Shown: positions 1 to 5,472, counted from the first letter of the stretch. The stretch is DNA of 16,064 nt from JAZDKP01 sp043802925 (GCA_043802925.1 JAZDKP010000073.1:1-16064); one strand, 5' to 3'. Numbers and translations: made by a program. The notes: generated by a model from the letters alone, not told the origin.

Positions 1-881
1 AGCAGACGTTCCAAAAACCCTTTTTGATGTCGATCTTTTCGATCCTTACATCCCTTTATATCCTTCCCGAAAAGCACGTCCTGTGGGTGCGTTTGTTTTT
101 TATACAGTTTCCGCACATTATCGAAAGTGTTTTTCCTGAAAAAGATTTCCCTGTAAATTGCAGGACCCACAGCTTCCTTCGGCATGTTTTTCAATACGAA
201 TTCTGAAAAAGCCGTTTCGTCGAAGAAAATTGAAGTAACGCATGATTTAATAATTTCATGTTTTTCTTCATCGTCCATTCCACCCATCATTTCAAGCTTT
301 CCATCGCACCTCTTGCCCTTTAGTGCAACCTCAATTTCATCGAAATATTCATCAGTATGGTCTAGAAGGTACTCAGAACAAACTTTGCTTCGCTGTTTTT
401 TATCGATAAAAACATCAATGCACTCAATTGGTCTGTTTTTGAAATCTGACATTTCTTTTTTTATTGCAAATTCGCCATTTTTGTCGAAACACTCTCTAAG
501 GTAGTTGTACCATTCTTCAGAAAAGACCAAAATGTAAAGAGCATCAAAAGGCACAACAGGCAAAGTGACTCCCCAGAATTTGATCGTTGTATCATCTTTA
601 CGCTGGCAAAGCTCGAAGGTTGGGATTAAGCTGATTAGGGCCTCGATGATTTTATCAAATGGAAAGTTCAGCTTTTTACAGAATGTCCGGACCTCTGCTA
701 ATTCGCAGTACAGAAGGTCCGTTTCTCCGAAGAACCCTTGGGTACACTTTACAATTATTATATAGGCAATCCGTTGAATAGCATTCTGACGCTTAAAATC
801 TGGATTGGCTAAAAATCGTAGAATGTGGTTTTCTGTTAGCCTATCAGATAACCATTGCTTTGAGATTTTTGAGTTTAACAT
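1..881 (-). CDS. Unrecognised protein, 3' end beyond window
   Basis: An open frame without stops reads leftward from an ATG at 881 and leaves the window, giving at least 293 residues. A strong Shine-Dalgarno (GGAGGG, 3 bases before ATG) supports this start. The protein begins MLNSKISKQWLSDRL, is rich in Lys, Asp, Glu and Phe, and has scattered cysteines (for example IVKC, LLYCEL, SKVCSEY, IIKSCV). I see no signal peptide, no long membrane segment and no catalytic motif, so it is probably cytoplasmic. I do not recognise the family. Base composition is AT-rich like the recombinase next door, from which it is divergently oriented, so I infer that it is cargo of an integrated element. Cargo genes beside tRNA-linked recombinases are often defence or stress genes, but nothing in the visible residues shows that here. 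The C-terminal part, where a domain might be recognised, is missing. Confidence 0.75.
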   Translation of the reverse strand, partial: MLNSKISKQWLSDRLTENHILRFLANPDFKRQNAIQRIAYIIIVKCTQGFFGETDLLYCELAEVRTFCKKLNFPFDKIIEALISLIPTFELCQRKDDTTIKFWGVTLPVVPFDALYILVFSEEWYNYLRECFDKNGEFAIKKEMSDFKNRPIECIDVFIDKKQRSKVCSEYLLDHTDEYFDEIEVALKGKRCDGKLEMMGGMDDEEKHEIIKSCVTSIFFDETAFSEFVLKNMPKEAVGPAIYREIFFRKNTFDNVRKLYKKQTHPQDVLFGKDIKGCKDRKDRHQKGFLERL

Positions 882-978
882 GAGCCCTCCATTAAATTAA
901 AGAGTTAAGCGGAATGCTTATAGCTGCTCATGTATTGTATATTTTTTTTCTTGGCAATGGCAGAAATGTCATATCTCA

Positions 979-984
979 TATAAT
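979..984 (+). promoter_or_regulatory. Possible -10 box for the HTH/recombinase pair
   Basis: A perfect TATAAT lies 42 bases before the GTG start of the HTH gene. A TTGGCA at 951-956 could act as a -35, but the 22-base spacer is too long, so only the -10 element is convincing. The divergent gene starts at 881, so this 144-base gap must hold promoters for both directions. Confidence 0.3.
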
Positions 985-1025
985 ATCAATGGAATATATG
1001 GCACGCACTGAAGTTTTATTCTTGT

Positions 1026-1277
1026 GTGGACCTTCAATTAGAACCTCTTTGGGATATTGATGATTTTGGCAGATGGCTCAAACTGAGTCGATACGCGGTT
1101 TACCATCAAATATCTGCTGGTCTAATTAATTCTGAGGCATACCGGAAGGTTGGACGGCAAGTTCGCTTTTTGCCGGAGAGATGCAGGCAACTGTTTCAAG
1201 AGAACCTGCTTTTCACAGCCAGATATCATCAGTCAAGGATACAGTGTTATTTTAAAAACAAAACTTCAGATTCATGA
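1026..1277 (+). CDS. Small HTH DNA-binding protein, excisionase-like
   Basis: An 83-residue protein starting with GTG at 1026; no in-frame ATG lies upstream and no clear Shine-Dalgarno is visible, so the start is uncertain. Residues 7-55 look like a MerR/excisionase-type helix-turn-helix (LWDIDDFGRWLKLSRYAVYH, then SAGLINSEAYRKVGRQVRFLPE). The pattern is a first helix, a turn, a recognition helix, then 'kvGRqvRF', which resembles the 'GrrirF' wing of the HTH_17 family. Such proteins direct excision (recombination directionality factors) or regulate integrase genes. Its stop overlaps the recombinase start by four bases (ATGA), so the two are very probably co-transcribed and translationally coupled. 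The role as an excisionase is inferred from position and fold; it could equally be a repressor of its own operon. Confidence 0.65.
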   Translation: MDLQLEPLWDIDDFGRWLKLSRYAVYHQISAGLINSEAYRKVGRQVRFLPERCRQLFQENLLFTARYHQSRIQCYFKNKTSDS

Positions 1278-2386
1278 AGATTCAGAAATTGAAACCCGGC
1301 AAATGGCTTGTTCGGGTAGCCCTTCAAGGCATACAGCGTAAAAGAATCGTTTATGGCACACGGCTTGACGCTGAACGGGCTTATTGGGAATTACTTAAAG
1401 AGGCGTTACGGGAAAGAGACGGTTTCATTGGAAACCTTCAGACCTTTGGCGATGTACTTTCATATTATGTTGATGAAAAACTCTCAAAGAAAAAATCTTA
1501 CGGGACTTATGAATCTGTCGTCAACAGGCTCATCAAGGAATTCGGCCATCTGCTTGTCAAGGATATTTCAGCTGAACTTCTTGAAAAGCAATTATTGGCA
1601 CTGCCATCAGTAAGAAAAGAAGATTATTCTGCTGCTTCAAGGGCGCGGTTCATAAGTTTACCAAAATCGGCTTTCAATTTTGCCTTCCTCAAGGGAAAGC
1701 TTTGTGAAAATTATTTACGGAGGATGACGGTACCACAGGTAAACAATACCCGTGATCGTATATTAAATCCTTCAGAGTTTGAACGGCTGCATGCCTGCTC
1801 ATCGGAACATATAAAACCTGCGGTTCTTTTTGCGTATCAGGTTCCTTCAAGAAGAAGTGAACTGACCTCGTTAAAACGAAGTCATGTTGATACGGAGCAT
1901 GGCATTATATATCTAGATGATAACACCACTAAAAACGGTCATGGGCGGATTATGTGCATTCCTGATAATATGCGGGAGTATTTCAAAAATGTTCCCATTG
2001 AGTCGGAATATGTTTTCTACCGGAAAAAGTCGTCAGAAACAGGTTGGCGTTATTTGGGGCTTGGGGATTTCAAGAAGGCCTTTAACAGGGCGAAGAGGCT
2101 TGCCGGATTAGATTGGCTGCATTTCCATGACCTAAGACATTGTGCCGTGTCTCAAATGTCACGGTTAGGGGTTCGGCAAGAAGTAATTATGCGAATAGGC
2201 GGATTGAAAACAAATTCAATGTTTCACCGATATAGAACCATTGGAATACAAGAAATTGTTGATGTCTCTGGCTTGTTCAAGCAGGAATATTCTCTGCCCA
2301 CACAAGGAAACTGCTTCCAGGAATCGGGTACGGGACAATCTTCAGGACAACACGAGTTGGAAACAGTGGGAAATAGTTGCAAATAG
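1274..2386 (+). CDS. Tyrosine recombinase / phage-type integrase
   Basis: 370 residues; the ATG at 1274 overlaps the previous stop (ATGA) and has no Shine-Dalgarno of its own, which fits coupled translation. The N-terminal part (about 1-55) resembles the arm-binding domain of phage integrases, residues 56-150 the core-binding domain, and 165-330 the catalytic domain. Visible catalytic residues are R193 (PSRRSEL), K220 (TTKNGHG), H285 and R288 (FHDLRHC) and the nucleophile Y320 (FHRYRT). The position usually held by His or Trp between the HxxR box and the tyrosine is L311 (IGGLKT). The gene ends 31 bases from the 3' end of the tRNA-Thr gene, the usual place for an integrase whose att site is the tRNA 3' end. 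It probably integrates and excises an element lying to the left, together with the HTH protein. About 40 residues after Y320 form a polar tail of no clear function. Confidence 0.9.
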   Translation: MKIQKLKPGKWLVRVALQGIQRKRIVYGTRLDAERAYWELLKEALRERDGFIGNLQTFGDVLSYYVDEKLSKKKSYGTYESVVNRLIKEFGHLLVKDISAELLEKQLLALPSVRKEDYSAASRARFISLPKSAFNFAFLKGKLCENYLRRMTVPQVNNTRDRILNPSEFERLHACSSEHIKPAVLFAYQVPSRRSELTSLKRSHVDTEHGIIYLDDNTTKNGHGRIMCIPDNMREYFKNVPIESEYVFYRKKSSETGWRYLGLGDFKKAFNRAKRLAGLDWLHFHDLRHCAVSQMSRLGVRQEVIMRIGGLKTNSMFHRYRTIGIQEIVDVSGLFKQEYSLPTQGNCFQESGTGQSSGQHELETVGNSCK

Positions 2387-2417
2387 CTGCTAAAATTTAA
2401 AATTGACAAAATAAAAA

Positions 2418-2490
2418 AGCCAAAGACCGGATTTGAACCGGTGACCTGCTCATTACGAATGAGCTGCTCTACCAACTGAGCTACTTTGGC
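2418..2490 (-). tRNA. tRNA-Thr(CGU)
   Basis: All four arms fold from the minus strand. The acceptor stem is GCCAAAG/CTTTGGC, the D arm is GCTC/GAGC, and the anticodon stem GCTCA/TGAGC has loop TTCGTAA, giving anticodon CGT. The T arm is ACCGG/CCGGT with loop TTCAAAT. The gene is 73 nt with discriminator T and no encoded CCA. It reads the threonine codon ACG. It sits between the recombinase and a tRNA fragment array. Its 5' half differs by one base (D-loop T instead of C) and its upstream flank differs completely from those of the two tRNA-Thr fragments to the right. Confidence 0.93.
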
Positions 2491-2502
2491 ATCTTCTAAG
2501 AC

Positions 2503-2508
2503 CTTATA
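2503..2508 (-). promoter_or_regulatory. Probable -10 box of tRNA-Thr
   Basis: On the minus strand TATAAG lies 12 bases before the first base of the tRNA, within a very AT-rich stretch; no good -35 is visible at 17 bases. This flank is unlike the one preceding the two tRNA fragments at 2629-2734 and 3893-3998. The intact tRNA therefore has a promoter of different origin. Confidence 0.4.
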
Positions 2509-2628
2509 AAATATATTTTTATGGCAACAGTGAGATAGCCACAAAAACGGATTTTGCAAGAAACAAAATTTCAACTCAAAGAACTTTATTAAGTGCCTCG
2601 GTAAGACAGGTGCAAAGCAGTTTCAAGA

Positions 2629-2667
2629 ATTACGAATGAGCTGCTCTACCGACTGAGCTACTTTGGC
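2629..2667 (-). pseudogene. tRNA-Thr 5' fragment (39 nt), copy 1
   Basis: The minus strand reads the acceptor 5' strand, the whole D arm, the 5' anticodon stem and the full loop with anticodon CGT. It then stops matching after nt 39 and continues as TCTTGAAAC. The 3' half is absent, so no tRNA can form. The D loop has C where the intact gene at 2418-2490 has T. The break in the anticodon loop is a common crossover point for tyrosine recombinases. Confidence 0.85.
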
Positions 2668-2734
2668 CTGTTGCGACTTTCAAAAATACATAATTCTTCC
2701 GGGGCCGCGAAACTTTTTTACCGGCATTTTACGG
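2629..2734. repeat. 106-bp perfect direct repeat, copy 1
   Basis: Identical base for base to 3893-3998. Positions 2629-2667 match the first 39 nt of tRNA-Thr (minus strand). Positions 2668-2734 are the tRNA's upstream flank, which contains an AT-rich, promoter-like stretch (TATGTAT on the minus strand). Beyond both ends the two copies differ at once. At the tRNA side this copy leaves the tRNA sequence just after the anticodon loop. Confidence 0.95.
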
Positions 2735-2799
2735 GGCGCTGGTTCGAATCGCCCGGTAAAGGTGTCCGGGCTAAGTACAATGTTTCATAAATACAGTAA

Positions 2800-2886
2800 C
2801 GTATAACGGGTCGCAATAGCACGATTTGGCGTTGGTTACGCCAAGATGCTATCCGGCCATGGCAACATCGCTGTTGGATATTTCCA
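2800..2886 (+). pseudogene. IS630-type transposase fragment
   Basis: Read in the frame of 2818, this stretch gives STIWRWLRQDAIRPWQHR followed by CWIFP. I recognise this as the helix-turn-helix and linker signature of IS630-family (DDE) transposases, where the usual text is close to 'WRWL-xD-AI-PWQ-RSWIFPRDP'. The frame has a stop at 2797-2799 just upstream. Downstream of WIFP the similarity stops and a tyrosine-recombinase fragment begins in another frame. The DDE catalytic residues are absent. Only about 29 codons remain, so this is a relic. Confidence 0.6.
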
Positions 2887-3074
2887 CATGTCTTACCAAC
2901 TGGCACAAGGCGGGCCATGGCCATTTCTTGATTATGAAGGCATCGGGCCACAAGACGATTTCAATGTTCCAGAAGCATCTATCGTTCAAAAACGACGACC
3001 TTCAGAAGCTTGTTTTGGAAGGAAACGGTGGCGCGGTTGAGGCTAAAGTGGCTGCGAATGCCTTATCGGCCTAA
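2886..3074 (+). pseudogene. Tyrosine recombinase C-terminal fragment
   Basis: The frame 2886-3074 reads TCLTNWHKAGHGHFLIMKAS, then GHKTISMFQKHLSFKNDDLQ and about 25 further residues to a stop. This matches the C-terminal catalytic part of XerC/integrase-type recombinases: the segment after HxxR, the GHKT box with its histidine, and the 'MF-rY' box. The nucleophile position appears as His (MFQKHL) instead of Tyr. The HxxR box and everything before it are missing. It abuts the transposase relic at about 2886 and cannot encode an active enzyme. It is distinct from the intact recombinase at 1274-2386, which has GGLKT in place of GHKT. Confidence 0.7.
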
Positions 3075-3124
3075 AAGTAACAGCGATATGTCCTTTATGC
3101 TAAAATAAAATATATTTTCTTCAT

Positions 3125-3424
3125 ATGAACGCCATCCTCCAAGACCTTAAGAAAATTAACGAACTGTGTATTTCGCACAACGTGGCGAAACTATACGCCT
3201 TTGGTTCGGTCGTCAAAGATGCTTTGCGCCCGGATAGCGATATCGATTTCGTTGTCTCCTTTAAGAATGTCGATTTGAACGAATACGCCGATAATTATTT
3301 CGATTTAAAGTTCGGCCTTCAAGACTTGCTACGGCATAAAATCGACCTGCTTGAAGAACAAGCGATCCGCAATCCCTATTTCCGGGAAGAAATTGACGCC
3401 TCGAAACAACTCGTCTATGGATAA
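3125..3424 (+). CDS. mntA: MntA-type minimal nucleotidyltransferase antitoxin
   Basis: 99 residues with an MNT-fold nucleotidyltransferase core. The diagnostic GS-x10-D-x-D motif is intact: G27 S28, then D39 and D41 (in RPDSDIDFVV). A third acidic residue, D74, lies in HKIDLLEE, as the family requires for metal binding. In characterised MntA/HepT pairs this enzyme transfers AMP to a tyrosine beside the active site of the HEPN ribonuclease and so inactivates it. Here it lies directly upstream of, and overlaps by 8 bases, a HEPN protein, the standard order. The ATG at 3125 has no clear Shine-Dalgarno but follows an AT-rich leader. The gene lies between two copies of a tRNA-derived repeat, which suggests that it is mobile. 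Function is assigned from motifs plus partner, not by experiment. Confidence 0.9.
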   Translation: MNAILQDLKKINELCISHNVAKLYAFGSVVKDALRPDSDIDFVVSFKNVDLNEYADNYFDLKFGLQDLLRHKIDLLEEQAIRNPYFREEIDASKQLVYG

Positions 3425-3764
3425 ACAAATAAAAAGCGGGCTGTACGATATTTTATCCGCTATCCGGGAAATCGAGGGGTATTTTACCGAAGAAGGGCAG
3501 AAGCAATTCGCCCATTACGCTAAAGACGTTAAAACTAAACGGGCCGTTGAACGAGACCTTGAAATTATCGGTGAAGCGGCAAACCGCATTCTACAAGCAA
3601 ACCCTGACTTCTCGCTTTCGGACGCCCGAAAAATCATTGATATGCGCAATCGAATCATCCACGGCTATGACACCGTGTCCGACGAAATCGTTTGGGGCGT
3701 TCTTATCAAGCATCTTCCTCTTTTAAAGCAGCAAGTCGAGGGGATGCTTCAAGAAAAACGGTAA
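3417..3764 (+). CDS. hepT: HepT-type HEPN ribonuclease toxin
   Basis: 115 residues from the ATG at 3417, which overlaps the mntA stop by 8 bases. An upstream in-frame ATG at 3351 lies deep inside mntA, and the overlap start gives the length usual for HepT. The HEPN active-site motif R-x4-H-x-Y is complete: R77, H82 and Y84 (RNRIIHGY). H82 and R77 are the expected RNA-cleaving residues, and Y84 is the position AMPylated by MntA in studied systems. The rest is mostly helical, as in HEPN bundles, with a conserved-looking ERDLEIIGEAANRIL stretch (45-59). It is expected to be a cytoplasmic ribonuclease, neutralised by the co-encoded MntA. All key residues of both partners are present, so the pair looks functional. 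Such pairs stabilise mobile DNA or act against phages; which applies here is unknown. Confidence 0.9.
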   Translation: MDKQIKSGLYDILSAIREIEGYFTEEGQKQFAHYAKDVKTKRAVERDLEIIGEAANRILQANPDFSLSDARKIIDMRNRIIHGYDTVSDEIVWGVLIKHLPLLKQQVEGMLQEKR

Positions 3765-3892
3765 CTATCCCCGTTCTTTCATTCTGAACAAACTTGGTTT
3801 TGTAATAAAAACGGTCGCAAAACGGACACTCAATATATCCCGAACACCGCAACCGTATTGTAAATCAAGCGGTTGTAACCCCCGACCTGCTC
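3765..3892. other. Intergenic tail of the cassette
   Basis: No gene seen. It holds a short inverted repeat, CAACCG at 3850-3855 and CGGTTG at 3870-3875, with a 14-base loop. It lacks a U-tract, so it is not a convincing terminator and could instead be a recombinase binding arm. AAAACGG occurs twice about four bases apart near 3810-3830. Positions 3884-3892 already match the tRNA fragment that continues into the 106-bp repeat. Confidence 0.4.
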
Positions 3893-3931
3893 ATTACGAA
3901 TGAGCTGCTCTACCGACTGAGCTACTTTGGC
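3884..3931 (-). pseudogene. tRNA-Thr 5' fragment (48 nt), copy 2
   Basis: The minus strand matches nt 1-48 of tRNA-Thr(CGU) (acceptor 5' strand, D arm, complete anticodon arm, variable loop), with the same D-loop C as copy 1. After nt 48 it continues GGGGGTTACAACCGC, which cannot form a T arm, and no acceptor 3' strand follows. It therefore keeps nine more bases of the gene than copy 1. With its unbroken upstream flank it is probably the remains of the original chromosomal tRNA gene. Confidence 0.8.
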
Positions 3932-3998
3932 CTGTTGCGACTTTCAAAAATACATAATTCTTCCGGGGCCGCGAAACTTTTTTACCGGCATTTTACGG
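3893..3998. repeat. 106-bp perfect direct repeat, copy 2
   Basis: Identical to 2629-2734. It comprises part of the tRNA-Thr 5' fragment (3893-3931) and 67 bases of its upstream flank (3932-3998). After 3998 the sequence leads into the antiporter's regulatory region. Exact identity over 106 bases, most of it noncoding, points to a recent event or ongoing recombination between the copies. Confidence 0.95.
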
Positions 3999-4092
3999 AC
4001 CGATGTGACTCATGGCTGTACTGGATTAGCAGTAATGTGATTTTGGGGCATGCCGGGTCCCGCCATTTATAACTTTCTTTTCGCGAAATTAC

Positions 4093-4122
4093 TTATCCCC
4101 AAATGATGATACTATGTATATT
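4093..4122 (+). promoter_or_regulatory. Possible promoter of the riboswitch-antiporter transcript
   Basis: A -10-like TATATT at 4117-4122 has a weak -35 candidate, TTATCC, at 4093-4098 (18-base spacer). Transcription would begin near 4129-4131, a few bases before the first aptamer stem at 4138. The position fits well, but the -35 match is poor. Confidence 0.35.
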
Positions 4123-4137
4123 TTAAATGCTTTTATA

Positions 4138-4196
4138 AGGTGATGGAGTCCACCTCAAACCGCTACCGCACCGTGCGGAAAGCTGATGACTCCTAC
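4138..4196 (+). promoter_or_regulatory. Fluoride riboswitch aptamer (crcB motif)
   Basis: The order and text of conserved elements match the fluoride aptamer. Stem P1 is AGGTG (4138-4142) with CACCT (4151-4155), closing a loop that starts with ATGGAGTC. Next come CAAACCGC and a second stem: GCT (4162-4164) with AGC (4181-4183), extended by CCGCA (4166-4170) with TGCGG (4174-4178). Last comes the conserved 3' segment TGATGACTCCTAC (4184-4196). The defining pseudoknot is perfect: GGAGTC (4145-4150) with GACTCC (4188-4193). Fluoride riboswitches sense free fluoride and switch on fluoride exporters and other stress genes; antiporters are among the known downstream classes. It ends 26 bases before the antiporter start on the same strand. 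Confidence 0.92.
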
Positions 4197-4216
4197 TTCT
4201 TTCTCTGAAAAGGAGT
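4189..4216 (+). promoter_or_regulatory. Expression platform: Shine-Dalgarno / anti-Shine-Dalgarno switch
   Basis: ACTCCT at 4189-4194, the 3' strand of the aptamer pseudoknot, is perfectly complementary to AGGAGT at 4211-4216, which contains the antiporter's Shine-Dalgarno AGGAG (7 bases before ATG). The two pairings exclude each other. With fluoride bound, the pseudoknot would hold ACTCC and free the ribosome site; without it, the ribosome site would be covered. No U-tract terminator lies between, so control is probably translational. The mechanism is inferred from complementarity. Confidence 0.65.
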
Positions 4217-4222
4217 ATCCTT

Positions 4223-5404
4223 ATGAAGGCGGATATTATCCCGCTTGTCGCCGGTTCGCTCATTTTTCTTTCCAGTCTTATTTCCCTTCGCGTAGGCTTG
4301 TCCGTTGCCATTATTGAAATTACTGTGGGTGCAATGGCCGGGCAAATCGGTTTTCATTCGGAAGATTGGATGAACTTCATCGCTGGGTATGGTGGAATTC
4401 TCCTTACCTTTCTTGCGGGCACCGAGATTGATTCTGCTTTGATGAAGCGCAAATTCAAGGAAAGCTTCCTAATCGGATTCTTTTCCTTTCTTTTTCCCTT
4501 CCTTGGCGTGTCTGTTTTCACGCACTTTGGGCTTGGTTGGCCACCCCGGCCCGCTCTAATCGCAGGCATCGCGTTATCCACTACTTCCCTTGCTGTCGTT
4601 TATTCCGTGCTGGTGGAGACTGGATTATCGAAAACAGAAGTGGGCAAACTACTAATGGCGGCAACGTTCGTGACAGACATTTCCGTGGCACTTGCCATGA
4701 GTATAATCTTTATCGACGCATCCATTTACACGCTTGTTTTCGTCATCGTTTCCTTTCTCATTATTTATGTTGCATCGCGCTTTTCAGGGAAAATCTTTAA
4801 AAACCCGCGTCTTAAGAATAAAATTATTGAACCGGAAATAAAATATGTGTTTCTGCTGCTTCTGGCCTTCATTTTCTTTGCTCAACTTGGAAAGTCACAT
4901 GCAGTGCTGCCCGCTTTTCTTTTGGGGCTTTTTATGGCAAAGCATTTCCATGGGAGCACTGCCGAAAAAGCTGTGCTAAACCGTTTAAAGACCGTGGCCT
5001 ATGCCTTTATTACCCCAATCTTTTTTATTGTAGGAGGGCTTAAAATATCACTCCCCCTCATCATTTCCGCTTTCGGTCTTTTCCTGTTACTTTTCGCAAT
5101 AAAAATCATCGCCAAATTTGTGGGTGTTTATTTCCTGGCCAGGAAATACATCCCCTCGGGCAGCATGTATACAACCCTGCTCATGAGCACTGGCCTCACC
5201 TTTGGCACCATCGCAAGCTTGTTCGGGCTTCAATCCGGCTTCATCACACAATCTCAGTATTCCGTACTGGTCGGGGTTGTGGTTGCAAGCGCTATTATTC
5301 CTACTTTCATCGCGCAGCGCTGGTTCGCGCCTGTCGAAGAGGAAGATTTATTGGACGGTAACGGAGTGAATGGCAACAACGCTCATCAGAAGGAAAACGA
5401 GTGA
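4223..5404 (+). CDS. CPA2-type cation/proton antiporter, fluoride-riboswitch controlled
   Basis: 393 residues, with about 11-13 hydrophobic segments filling residues 5-365 and a short polar acidic tail (EEEDLLDGNGVNGN and following). The start at 4223 has Shine-Dalgarno AGGAG at 7 bases. It fits the Na+/H+ exchanger (CPA2) fold. A helix with broken character (IALSTTSLAVVYSVL, 116-130) is followed by the ion-binding helix containing TD at 151-152 (AATFVTDISVAL). D152 is the expected proton/cation carboxylate; a single Asp preceded by Thr differs from the DD pair of NhaA/NapA. A KefC-type RCK/TrkA domain is absent. It probably exchanges a monovalent cation for protons at the inner membrane. With a fluoride riboswitch in front, I infer that it helps cells withstand fluoride, by restoring pH/cation balance or moving HF/fluoride itself; the substrate is not shown. 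It appears to be a single-gene unit. Confidence 0.85.
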   Translation: MKADIIPLVAGSLIFLSSLISLRVGLSVAIIEITVGAMAGQIGFHSEDWMNFIAGYGGILLTFLAGTEIDSALMKRKFKESFLIGFFSFLFPFLGVSVFTHFGLGWPPRPALIAGIALSTTSLAVVYSVLVETGLSKTEVGKLLMAATFVTDISVALAMSIIFIDASIYTLVFVIVSFLIIYVASRFSGKIFKNPRLKNKIIEPEIKYVFLLLLAFIFFAQLGKSHAVLPAFLLGLFMAKHFHGSTAEKAVLNRLKTVAYAFITPIFFIVGGLKISLPLIISAFGLFLLLFAIKIIAKFVGVYFLARKYIPSGSMYTTLLMSTGLTFGTIASLFGLQSGFITQSQYSVLVGVVVASAIIPTFIAQRWFAPVEEEDLLDGNGVNGNNAHQKENE

Positions 5405-5472
5405 GCCCCGTTTCAAAGGCCCGGCCCTGTTTTTTCTCTCCCCATTCCCCAACACAACTTTCCAGCGCGGCT

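Larger units (their letters stand above)
2629..3892. mobile_element. Putative 1264-bp integrated cassette with MntA/HepT
   Basis: The unit is one 106-bp repeat copy (2629-2734) plus 1158 bp of unique DNA, followed by the second repeat copy at 3893. It contains a transposase/recombinase remnant on the left and an intact toxin-antitoxin pair on the right. The repeats are halves of a tRNA-Thr gene with its upstream flank, which is the structure expected if a small element entered a tRNA gene. The unit has no working recombinase of its own, so any movement would need one in trans, for example the recombinase at 1274-2386. A tandem duplication followed by insertion is an alternative explanation. 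Confidence 0.4.

Noticed and set aside
24..765. Three plus-strand open frames in the first 800 bases
   Set aside because: They lie opposite a single uninterrupted minus-strand frame of 293 codons with a strong ribosome site; the plus-strand products show no family features or start signals.
2733..2782. T-loop-like GGTTCGAATC (2741-2750) right after repeat copy 1, considered as the 3' end of another tRNA
   Set aside because: The five bases on each side of the loop do not pair as a T stem and no acceptor strand follows, so it may be chance or a decayed remnant.
2826..2844. Perfect 7-bp hairpin (TTGGCGT with ACGCCAA, 5-base loop), considered as a regulatory or attachment site
   Set aside because: It falls inside the codons for WRWLRQ of the IS630 transposase relic, which explains the sequence without a structural role.
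3850..3875. Inverted repeat CAACCG/CGGTTG after hepT, considered as a terminator or integron attC site
   Set aside because: No U-tract follows on either strand, and the conserved outer core sites of attC are not present.
5405..5440. GC-rich palindrome GGCCCGGCC before a T-tract, considered as terminator of the antiporter gene
   Set aside because: The stem can form only three or four pairs with a tiny loop, too weak to call.
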